Below, piece after piece: positions 16,421 through 23,835 of a stretch of 64,000 bases of DNA. The position numbers and the translations under genes are program-made. This stretch comes from Terriglobia bacterium (lineage in GTDB: Bacteria; Acidobacteriota; Terriglobia; Terriglobales; Acidobacteriaceae). The stretch is from contig JAIQFT010000005.1 of assembly GCA_020073185.1 (NCBI GenBank), positions 1 through 64,000 on the forward strand, in the 5' to 3' direction. Under the pieces are notes generated by a model, which did no database searches, had not been told where the DNA came from, and saw nothing but the letters and a program-made list of their open reading frames with translations. Positions within the stretch are counted from its first letter, which is position 1. Each line of letters begins with the position of its first letter.

Positions 16421-19400
16421 CTAGCTGCCACTGCTCACTGCACCTGCTTTGTCGGCGAGGATAAATTCGGGAAGTGATTTGACGATCTGGACGGTTTCGA
16501 GCGAGACGGTGATGACCTGGCCGATAAGGCGGAGGATGTATTCGCGGTCGTCGGGGCGGTTGGGGTCGTTGGTGATGCCGGAGCGCTTGTCGGTGGAGAC
16601 CTGGTACTGGTCAATGATCCATTCCAGGGCGGAGCGGTTGCCGAGGCGGTAGTCGTAGGTTTCGAGAGGAATGCCTTTGAGGGTGAGGGCGTCGTTGTAG
16701 AAGAGGGTGGATTTGTCTTTGTTCGAGAGGCGCATTTTGGTGACGCGGTAGTCGAGCTTGGCGGTGGGTTTCCAGAGTTTTTCCAGTGGGTATTCGGGTT
16801 GTTGTTCGTAGTGGACGTGGATGTCGGCGAGGCGTTGGCCGGCGGCGACGAACGAGCGAAAAACATTAACCACAGAGGGCACAGAGGCCGAAGAGGACGT
16901 TCCCTCAGCGGCTGAAGCCGGAGGAGTGGGAGCGGTCTTTTCGGCACGACTAAAGTCGTGCCCCTTCAAAGAAGCATCTGCGGGTGCGGCGGCGGCGGCG
17001 AGGAAGGGGATGCGGGGGAGTTCGCGCTTGAGGTTGGCGGCGTAGCGGGAGCGGTACTCGGGGTGGTGGAGGACGGCGTAAATGTAGTGGAAGATGTCCC
17101 ACTTGGAGATGGAGGGGTCGTGGTAGTGGGAGCGGAACTGTTCGAGGGCCCAGTCGGTGATGTTCTCGCGGCGGTTGGGGCCGTCTTCGGAGTAGGTGTA
17201 GAAGGGGAAGCACTGGAAACCATCTGTGCTGCAACCGAAATGCAGTTCGGGGATCCTAGAAGTCGCGAACGTTGTGAAGGGAGCCCTGAAGCCTATGACG
17301 CTGGCGACTATGGCAACATTTTCAGTTTCCGATTGCGGGGTTGGGAATATCGTTGGAATCCGGTACTGCTCTTCATTCCAGAAATCGTCGAAATACAGGA
17401 AACAGCTGGTAAATGGCCTGTAGAGCGCGTTCCGGAAACACTCCCGTCGTATCGCGGTTTGTTTCAGGTTCCCCAAAGCGGCCTTCGTCTGGCGCGTCCA
17501 CTTGATGCGCTTGTCATTCGTGTCAACCAACGCTTCGACTGGTCGCTGCGGGTCCAGTGTCTTGATGGCTACAGCCTCTTCGTAAGCCTGCAACATCCCG
17601 CTTACAGCAGAAGCTAATTGTTCGAATTGGAAGTTGAACGCATAAACATCTCTGTTTGTCGCAACCCCCAGCGAATACAGTGAAAAAACTGAGTCGAGAG
17701 AGCCGCCGTGCTTCGCTGTTTTGCCAGCGAATGGAATGAGAGCCTTGAATTCATCCACACCTTTGTTGATCCAGTTGTGGTGCTCATCAGGCGCTACAGG
17801 TTGCAGCGCGATACGAGTGAAGCTCCGTTGTGCGATGAGGAGATCGCGCTTCTGTTCCGAGGTCCAAAAGTCGTCAACGGAATACACCTGTATTGTTGCA
17901 GGCCTAGTGTGGGGCGATTTTCTGACGAGAACGGTGATGCCGACGCCGACACGGATTTGATCATCGAAAATGTTTCCGGCTTCAGCTTTTCGCCGGGTAC
18001 CCGAGGTGTGAGCATTGCCCTTCAGATTCAAATGGTAGACCGCGTCGAAATCAGTTTCGAGGCACGCTCGCATCCCATCAAACGCCACGTTGTCAAGAAA
18101 GCTGTTGTTGGAGACAAAGCAGACAACGCCTTCTTCGCGAACCCTGTCGCTTGCCCACCGAAAAGCTTTCACGTATGGGTCGAGCAATTTATTTCGGAGT
18201 GTAGCTAGCGAACGCGCGGTGTACGTATCTGCAACCCGGGCGTCAAGTGTCGGGTAGGACCGGTTCTTATTCTCGTCGTTCTCGTTCACTTGGCCCATGT
18301 TATACGGCGGATTGCCGATGATCACGAAGATCGGCGCTTGCTTCTGGCGTTTGACGCGCTCGGTGTTCTCCTCGGTCATGAACTCCAGGCCGCCCTGTTC
18401 GGGTTCGGCCAGTTCGAACGTGTCCACCAGGCAGATGCCATCAAAAGGCTTGTACTCGCCGGTTTGGGCGAGGTACTCGTGCTCGATATTCATGCTGGCG
18501 ATGTAGTAAGGCAGCAGCATGACCTCGTTGCAGTGGAGTTCGTTTTCGTACTTGTAGGGGAGAGCGCCCTTGTCGGTTTCGGCGATCTGGCGCATGACGC
18601 GCGTGATGAAATTGCCGGTGCCGACGAAGGGGTCGAGGATGTGGACGTTGCGGTCGGCGAGCGAGCGGCCGAACTCCTTCTTGAGGATGTCCTCGACGGA
18701 GCGGACCATGAAGTCCACGATGGGCTGCGGAGTGTAGACGATGCCGTGGGTGTCGGCTTCCTTGGGGGAGTAGCCTTGGAAGAAGCGCTCGTAAACGGTG
18801 TTGAGGAAGGCCTGCTTTTCGGAGTAGTCGTCCTTGTCTTCGGCGGCGCGCTCGATGGCTTTATAGAAGCGGTCGAGGTCGGAGAGGAACTGGTCGCGCG
18901 AGAATTGGCGAGAGGTCATGGAGGTGATGACCTTCTCGATCTCGGCGGCGATGACGTTGCGGCTGCGGAATTCCTCGGCGTGGAAGACGCGGCGGAAGAT
19001 GCGCTCGGTGAGCAGGTGCTGGATGAGCATCTTCTCGACCGCATCCCGAGTAAGGTTGGGATTGATGGCCTGACGGCAGAGGGCGTAGAAGGCCTCGAAG
19101 CTGTCGCGGAAAGCGCGGTTGGATTTGTGCTCGGCGTCAATGAGCTGCTTGGCGCGCTCGGCGAGTTCGGGAATGCGGAGCTTGAACTCGGCGACGGCAG
19201 CGTCCCATTCCTCGTGGTCGGGCTCGCGGTACTCGAAAAAGTTCCTTAGCAGTTCGACAAGGTTCTTGGCATCGCGTATGTCTTCGTTGAGCCCTATCGG
19301 TACACCCTTCTGGTAGAGGATGGCGCGCTCGGGCATTTGGAAGATGGTGTTGGTGGTTGGATATCCCTGCTCGATCTTCTTGCGGATCTCGCGTTCGAGT

Positions 19401-19672
19401 TGGTCGTGGATGTCCTTGGCTTCCCAGAAGCCGTGGCGCTGTTTCCATTCGTCGAGGAGGGCGCCGTCAATGGCGATCCGGCCCTGGCGGCCCTTCATCG
19501 GGTACTCGTCAACGAGCGTCCAATGCAATTTCTTGCCGTAGCCGGCTAGCACGTCATGGAAGGCGGTGCGCACGGCGCCTTCGTGGTCGAAATGGAGCTG
19601 ACCGAGGCCGCCGAGAACGTCGTAATAGCCCTTGATGAGCTTATCGGCGGGCTTGATGGCAATGTGGAGCAA
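16421..19672 (-). CDS. Single-chain restriction-modification enzyme, type IIG/ISP-like N6-adenine methyltransferase with nuclease motif
   Basis: 1083 residues. The N-terminal 130 residues contain a PD-(D/E)xK-like pattern (Glu31, Asp69 in RIAIDGALL, Glu84 and Lys86 in GFWEAKD), so a nuclease is likely. A helical coupler follows, then the methyltransferase core with motif I DPFVGTGNF (347-355) and the catalytic NPPY (454-457) typical of gamma-class N6-adenine enzymes, then a target-recognition region. No helicase domain is present, unlike true type ISP enzymes. The start is a TTG with GAAGGA upstream; the sequence just before it looks like a dispersed repeat, so the original start may have been replaced. 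About 42 residues (893-937) are repeat-derived and absent from what I recall of the family. No other restriction gene is adjacent. Confidence 0.8.
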   Translation of the reverse strand: MLHIAIKPADKLIKGYYDVLGGLGQLHFDHEGAVRTAFHDVLAGYGKKLHWTLVDEYPMKGRQGRIAIDGALLDEWKQRHGFWEAKDIHDQLEREIRKKIEQGYPTTNTIFQMPERAILYQKGVPIGLNEDIRDAKNLVELLRNFFEYREPDHEEWDAAVAEFKLRIPELAERAKQLIDAEHKSNRAFRDSFEAFYALCRQAINPNLTRDAVEKMLIQHLLTERIFRRVFHAEEFRSRNVIAAEIEKVITSMTSRQFSRDQFLSDLDRFYKAIERAAEDKDDYSEKQAFLNTVYERFFQGYSPKEADTHGIVYTPQPIVDFMVRSVEDILKKEFGRSLADRNVHILDPFVGTGNFITRVMRQIAETDKGALPYKYENELHCNEVMLLPYYIASMNIEHEYLAQTGEYKPFDGICLVDTFELAEPEQGGLEFMTEENTERVKRQKQAPIFVIIGNPPYNMGQVNENDENKNRSYPTLDARVADTYTARSLATLRNKLLDPYVKAFRWASDRVREEGVVCFVSNNSFLDNVAFDGMRACLETDFDAVYHLNLKGNAHTSGTRRKAEAGNIFDDQIRVGVGITVLVRKSPHTRPATIQVYSVDDFWTSEQKRDLLIAQRSFTRIALQPVAPDEHHNWINKGVDEFKALIPFAGKTAKHGGSLDSVFSLYSLGVATNRDVYAFNFQFEQLASAVSGMLQAYEEAVAIKTLDPQRPVEALVDTNDKRIKWTRQTKAALGNLKQTAIRRECFRNALYRPFTSCFLYFDDFWNEEQYRIPTIFPTPQSETENVAIVASVIGFRAPFTTFATSRIPELHFGCSTDGFQCFPFYTYSEDGPNRRENITDWALEQFRSHYHDPSISKWDIFHYIYAVLHHPEYRSRYAANLKRELPRIPFLAAAAAPADASLKGHDFSRAEKTAPTPPASAAEGTSSSASVPSVVNVFRSFVAAGQRLADIHVHYEQQPEYPLEKLWKPTAKLDYRVTKMRLSNKDKSTLFYNDALTLKGIPLETYDYRLGNRSALEWIIDQYQVSTDKRSGITNDPNRPDDREYILRLIGQVITVSLETVQIVKSLPEFILADKAGAVSSGS
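16866..16998 (-). repeat. Composite intergenic-type repeat inside the restriction-modification gene
   Basis: Within the reading frame lie, in plus-strand order, a CCACAGAGGGCACAGAGG stretch (16870-16887), a CAGCGGCTGAAGCC word (about 16905-16919) and the palindrome GGCACGACTAAAGTCGTGCC (16943-16962). The first word recurs in gaps at 54016 and 55785 and the second at 19951 and 20040, all non-coding. Here they are translated without a stop. Confidence 0.7.
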
Positions 19673-19847
19673 CAGGTCCTTCGCTTCGCTCAGGATTTCG
19701 GCGCGCGGCTCAGACGCCGCGCAAGCGCCTCAACATGCTTGGGGCGGAGTTTAGCATCGAGTAACGCGGGTGGCGGAGAGGTTTTTCCGTGCGGGTTGTG
19801 AGTTGTGAGTCAGGCCTTTGGTGTTTTGGTCCACTGCGGGGTGAATA

Positions 19848-20086
19848 GATTTAGGTGCCGTCCCTACGGGACTCCGGTCGTAAGTTGGACCTGTCCCCGG
19901 GACTGACGTCCCGGGCTGTGAACTGCCGTCCCTGGCGGGACTTCACTTCTGCGGCTGAAGCCACAGGATCCCAAGCGGCCTTATTCGCCGGGCTCCCTCG
20001 CTGCGCATCGGGACAGGTTGCGCTCGGCACTTCCACCTCAGCGGCTGAAGCCCGGCACACGCGAGGGCGCGTGTGCCACAAACGCG
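19848..20086. repeat. Cluster of REP-like hairpins
   Basis: The 414 bp between the restriction-modification gene and the BON-domain gene are filled with palindromes: GTCCC-TAC-GGGAC (19860-19872), CCCGGGACTGACGTCCCGGG (19896-19915), GTCCC-TGGC-GGGAC (19928-19941) and a 10-bp-arm hairpin GGCACACGCG/CGCGTGTGCC (20054-20077). The word GCGGCTGAAGCC occurs twice (19951, 20041). No gene is visible in 19673-20086. Partial copies of the last hairpin occur at 37461 and, translated, at 48631. Confidence 0.75.
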
Positions 20087-21337
20087 CTACTGCGGCGGAT
20101 TGTTGCCGCTCTGATCGGTCGTGCCGGGCCGGCGCTTCAGCACCGGCCGGTTCGAGTTGCTGTTGCTATTGGAATTGTCGGAGTAATCGATGATGTCGTC
20201 GTCGTTGTTGTCCGGCGGCGGAGGCGCATTATAGGTGCCACTGTAATTGTTGCGCGGCCGCTGGAGGTTGGACACCGGCATCAAGGTCAGCGGGCTCTCC
20301 AGGCGGAAACTGAGCAGCGCTTCCGAATCCACCCGCACCTCCTCCGGCTTGGTGACGGCCTGCGCCCCGCCGCCGACGCCGGCCCCGGTGGCCGCGCCGA
20401 TGGCAGCGCCCTTGCCTCCGCCGGCAATCCCGCCGATGATGGCGCCGATAGCCGCCCCGGCGCCTACTTTCTTGGCGGTACTGGCGCCGCGGGACTTCCC
20501 CTGGCGCGAGTACTGGTTGGTGTGCAGCGTGTACTTGCGGCCATTCACCGACAGACTGCTTAGCTCGAGTGCCAACTCCGGCTGGCCGGCAAAATGTCCC
20601 GCATCTTTAAGGTCGGCGATCCGGCCGACCACGTCAGCTCCTTCCGGAATCACGACCTTATCGCCGACCGTAATCGGCGAATCCAGGGTGGCGCGGAAGC
20701 TGTCGCCGGCGTGGTTCTTGCCAGTGTCCACCGGGTCAATCATACGTATGTTGAGCACGGTGCCGCTTTCGATCGTAACCGGCGTCGGCGGTGGCGGAGG
20801 CGGCGGAACTGCGGGAGCGCTCGACGTAGGCATGGGAGCCATGGCAACCATGGGGGTGTTCACGCTGGGGCCGGATGAGATGATCGGCATGTCGTTGGCC
20901 GCGTTGCGCGCCGAAGCACTTTCCTGGCGACGCTCGCGATAGGCCGAGGGCTTCTTGCCGGGGCGTGAAGGCGACGCCGTCCGCGCGGCCGGCTTCTCCA
21001 CCTTTTCATCCACCGCGGGCGGCAGCGCGCTGGCCTGCATCGAGGGCGGCGCGTCCAGCAGGAGGTTGTTGACAACGGTCTTCACTCCCTCGACCTGCGC
21101 GGCGTCATTGGCGGCCTGGGCGCGTTCCTCCTCTGTCACGGCCGAGCCGCTCAGCGTCACCACGCCGTTGCTGGACATGACCGAGACATGCTTCTCGGAA
21201 ATCTTGGGATCGGCGTTGATCTTGGTTACGACCTCGCCGATGATCTGCGCGTCGCTGCGTGCACGGCTGCAACCCACCGCCAGGGCCAGCACCACCGCGG
21301 CCAGAAAAAGAAGAATGGATACCCGCTTCATCGTCAT
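20087..21337 (-). CDS. BON-domain lipoprotein with glycine-zipper segment
   Basis: 416 residues from ATG 21337 (AGGGGTGA upstream). A lipoprotein signal ends at LAVGC (Cys23). Residues 24-95 form a BON domain (VVTLSGSAVTEEERAQAAND, VEGVKTVVNNL), a module that binds membranes or other envelope parts. A Pro/Ala-rich linker precedes a beta-rich domain (LNIRMIDPVDTGKNHAGDSF), a glycine-zipper segment (GAGAAIGAIIGGIAGGGKG) and an Asp/Asn/Ser-rich tail. Likely an outer-membrane or periplasmic envelope protein. The gene stands alone; the next gene upstream lies 163 bp away. Confidence 0.7.
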   Translation of the reverse strand: MTMKRVSILLFLAAVVLALAVGCSRARSDAQIIGEVVTKINADPKISEKHVSVMSSNGVVTLSGSAVTEEERAQAANDAAQVEGVKTVVNNLLLDAPPSMQASALPPAVDEKVEKPAARTASPSRPGKKPSAYRERRQESASARNAANDMPIISSGPSVNTPMVAMAPMPTSSAPAVPPPPPPPTPVTIESGTVLNIRMIDPVDTGKNHAGDSFRATLDSPITVGDKVVIPEGADVVGRIADLKDAGHFAGQPELALELSSLSVNGRKYTLHTNQYSRQGKSRGASTAKKVGAGAAIGAIIGGIAGGGKGAAIGAATGAGVGGGAQAVTKPEEVRVDSEALLSFRLESPLTLMPVSNLQRPRNNYSGTYNAPPPPDNNDDDIIDYSDNSNSNSNSNRPVLKRRPGTTDQSGNNPPQ

Positions 21338-21499
21338 AACGTCACCCCTGACTGGCCCCGGCGCGGCACCGAAACCCTCTGCCACAAGCCTACAACACCA
21401 CCGGAGCCCGGAAAACGGTTGCTACGAACTTTTAACCCCGGCAAGACACAAAAGTTCCTTGCCTGCCGGCTTAAGGGGTTCAACCCAGGCCGTACACCG

Positions 21500-22033
21500 C
21501 TACTTGCCCGCCTGCAAAAGTGCCACAATATCGTGCTCCAGCCGGGCGAAATCGGTCACGCCGGCATACTTCTGTTGGATGCGGCCGTCGCGCCCGACGA
21601 GAAACGATGTCGGCAGCCCCAAGATGCCGCCGTAATCCTGCGCGATCCGTTGGTTCCCGATCACCACCGGATAATTCATCTTGTATGTTGCGTAAAACCG
21701 GCGCAGCGCGCTCTCCTGGTCCTCCATGGAAATGCCGAGGATCTGAAATCCCTGCCCGCGGTACCTGTCCTGGAAGGCTACAAACTGCGGAATCTCCTGC
21801 GCGCACGGGGTGCACCACGCCGCCCAGAAATTAATGAGCACGACATTGCCCCGGTAGCTCGCGGTCTCGATTTTGTTTCCACCAAGGTCCACCAGGGACA
21901 GCGCGGGCGCCATCGCGGACGCGGAGTTGGGCTCGGCAACAGCTTTGCGGTCCCCGGCGTGGCGGCGCGTCCCAACGTAGAGAGCAATGATGAAGCCGAC
22001 GGCAGCGACGATGATAGCGGCCTTCCTCATCAC
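21500..22033 (-). CDS. TlpA/ResA-like thioredoxin-fold protein
   Basis: 177 residues with an N-terminal membrane anchor (AAIIVAAVGFIIALYVG) and a TlpA-like redoxin domain. The active site is WCTPC in NFWAAWCTPCAQE, and the cis-proline region is GLPTSFLVGRDG. It acts outside the cytoplasmic membrane as a thiol-disulphide reductant. The GTG/ATG start follows the TAG of the rhodanese-like gene directly, so the two are translationally linked and may act together on sulphur or thiol chemistry. Confidence 0.88.
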   Translation of the reverse strand: MMRKAAIIVAAVGFIIALYVGTRRHAGDRKAVAEPNSASAMAPALSLVDLGGNKIETASYRGNVVLINFWAAWCTPCAQEIPQFVAFQDRYRGQGFQILGISMEDQESALRRFYATYKMNYPVVIGNQRIAQDYGGILGLPTSFLVGRDGRIQQKYAGVTDFARLEHDIVALLQAGK

Positions 22034-22549
22034 CTATCGCGCTTCACCCTTCTCCACCGGATACCCCTTCTCCGCCCAGTTGGCGCCGAAGCTGTTCGCC
22101 AAATACAACGCCTTCACATTCCTAAACCCCATCTTCTGAAGTTCTTGGAACGCTGGCCGGATATTGGGACAGTGTTCCCACGGGCAACATCCGCAGTACA
22201 GCACGATGCGCGCATTTTTCGGCAGTGCCGCAGCCCGTTTTCGCAGACGATCAAGCGCTTGCGGGTCTGAGGCCGGCCCGATAAATTCCGCACCGGGTAT
22301 ATGCGCTTGCGCGTAAAGGAAGCGCGGGCCAACATACAGAACCAGCGATTTGGCACCGCGCGACGAAAGCGTCTTGAGCAGCTCTTCGGGCTGGATCAAC
22401 TCCGCGCTGCCCGATGGCAATTCGGAAGACGGTATCGCCTTCCCCCCGCTCTGGGCCGCGGCGATCAGCGCCAGGCAGGTGACAAGGAAAACGATCAGCG
22501 CGGCCGCAACACCGCCGCGCCCAGGCAGGCGATTTTCTATTCCCTTCAT
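22034..22549 (-). CDS. Exported rhodanese-like protein
   Basis: 171 residues. A signal peptide or anchor (GGVAAALIVFLVTCLALIAAAQ) precedes a rhodanese domain: HIPGAEFIGPA, then IVLYCGCCPWEHCPNIRPAF holding the active-site loop with unusually many cysteines, then MGFRNVKALYLA. Likely a periplasmic sulphur-transfer or thiol-handling protein. It sits directly before the TlpA-like gene. The extra cysteines in the loop are uncommon for single-domain rhodaneses, although a similar CPxxxC-rich loop is known in acidobacterial homologues. Confidence 0.8.
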   Translation of the reverse strand: MKGIENRLPGRGGVAAALIVFLVTCLALIAAAQSGGKAIPSSELPSGSAELIQPEELLKTLSSRGAKSLVLYVGPRFLYAQAHIPGAEFIGPASDPQALDRLRKRAAALPKNARIVLYCGCCPWEHCPNIRPAFQELQKMGFRNVKALYLANSFGANWAEKGYPVEKGEAR

Positions 22550-22573
22550 AGCACCATCTAGTGTAAGCGAGGA

Positions 22574-23662
22574 CTACGGCTGCGCGTAATAGCCGTCTCG
22601 CGCCTGCACGATCAGGTCTTTCTGCTTGGTCGCAAGATGAATCTTGTGATAGCCGCCTTCGATGCGATCGGGAGTGTATCCGAGGCTGTATTGGTTGCGC
22701 AGTTCTTCTTGAATGCGGGCGTAGATTTCGTTGATCGGCAGCTTCTTGGAAACCTCGAACAAGTGGGCGCCGGTTTCCCTGGATATCCTTTCCAGCACCT
22801 TCTTGCCGTCCGCCGTGGACGATTGAGGTTGGGGATATCTGGGATAGCCGCCGCCGCGCCTGCCCATCCCCCCGCCTATCCTGCCCCAGCCTCCTCCGTA
22901 CCCCTCCTCATCGGCAAACAGGATGGAGTACACCATGGTGTCGGCGCGCTGCGCCGATTCAATCGCCCGTTCCAGCGAGACTCGACTGGCGTTGTCCACG
23001 CCATCGGAGAGGATGATGAGCGCCTTCCTGCCCTCCTGTTTTCTGATCACCTCATCGGAAGCCAGGAATACCGCGTCATAGAGCGCGGTCCCACCGGTCC
23101 CATGTGCGGCGCCCCTGCGCCCCGATCCCGGCCACCCGCCGCCTCCTCCTCTTCGGACCTGCTGGGGCGTCTCCAGCGCGTTCAGGGCCGACTCTAGTTT
23201 TTGCCGGGACGAGGTCAGGTCCTGGAGCAGTTCCACCTCGCCTTCGAAGTGAATGACGAAGGCCCGGTCCTTATCCTCCCGCAGCATTTGACGTAGAAAC
23301 GAGAAGCTGGCGCTGCGCTCCTGGTCAATCAGCCGCCTCTGGCTCAGGCTGGTGTCGACCAGCAAGCCAATCGAAAGCGGAAGATCGCTTTCCTTGGCAA
23401 AATACTTGATCGTTTGTGGACGCCCATCTTCCGACACCGTGAAATCATCCTTGGTGAGGTCTCGGACAATCTCCCCCTTCTTGGTTCGCACCGTCGCTGG
23501 AACGTTCACTACCTTGACGTTGGAGGAGAACGTGGGAATTTGCTGGGCGCGGACCGGGCTTGCAGGCAGGCCGAGAGACAGCAGTGCAACCAGCGCGCTA
23601 ACCGTTCGGCGTAGCGTCGGCGCGCCGGCTCGCTCGTGTCTTGGTGGTGGCGACCCGCTCAT
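22574..23662 (-). CDS. VWFA-domain exported protein (acidobacterial type)
   Basis: 362 residues from ATG 23662. A signal peptide (VSALVALLSLGLPASPVRAQ) is followed by an Ig-like N-terminal module (VKVVNVPATVRTKKGEIVRD, with the typical LTKDDFTVSEDG) and a von Willebrand factor A domain. The MIDAS motif DTSLS is present (LLVDTSLSQR), with the later D in ILSDGVDNAS. A Gly-rich loop (GGGWGRIGGGMGRRGGG) interrupts the domain near residue 265. The end, NQYSLGYTP, is characteristic of the VWFA-related family of Acidobacteria. Likely a periplasmic or surface binding protein. Confidence 0.85.
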   Translation of the reverse strand: MSGSPPPRHERAGAPTLRRTVSALVALLSLGLPASPVRAQQIPTFSSNVKVVNVPATVRTKKGEIVRDLTKDDFTVSEDGRPQTIKYFAKESDLPLSIGLLVDTSLSQRRLIDQERSASFSFLRQMLREDKDRAFVIHFEGEVELLQDLTSSRQKLESALNALETPQQVRRGGGGGWPGSGRRGAAHGTGGTALYDAVFLASDEVIRKQEGRKALIILSDGVDNASRVSLERAIESAQRADTMVYSILFADEEGYGGGWGRIGGGMGRRGGGYPRYPQPQSSTADGKKVLERISRETGAHLFEVSKKLPINEIYARIQEELRNQYSLGYTPDRIEGGYHKIHLATKQKDLIVQARDGYYAQP

Positions 23663-23835
23663 GGCAATGTGACAGGCTGGCGTGGCAAGCACCCTACCCA
23701 CAGTTCATAACCCGAGTTGCGCAAAAAAGTTTGGCTGGTTAGCAGGTTCGCATGTTCGAGCGATGGCTTGACGATTCTTATTTGCTTCACCGGCCCGCCG
23801 GTTTCACAACGCGCGGCAGCCTGGGGCGATGGTTT

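Noticed and set aside
18290-19249. Plus-strand frame of 319 codons, rich in Val, Glu and Leu
   Set aside because: Exactly antisense to the restriction-modification gene; composition mirrors the codon bias of the other strand.
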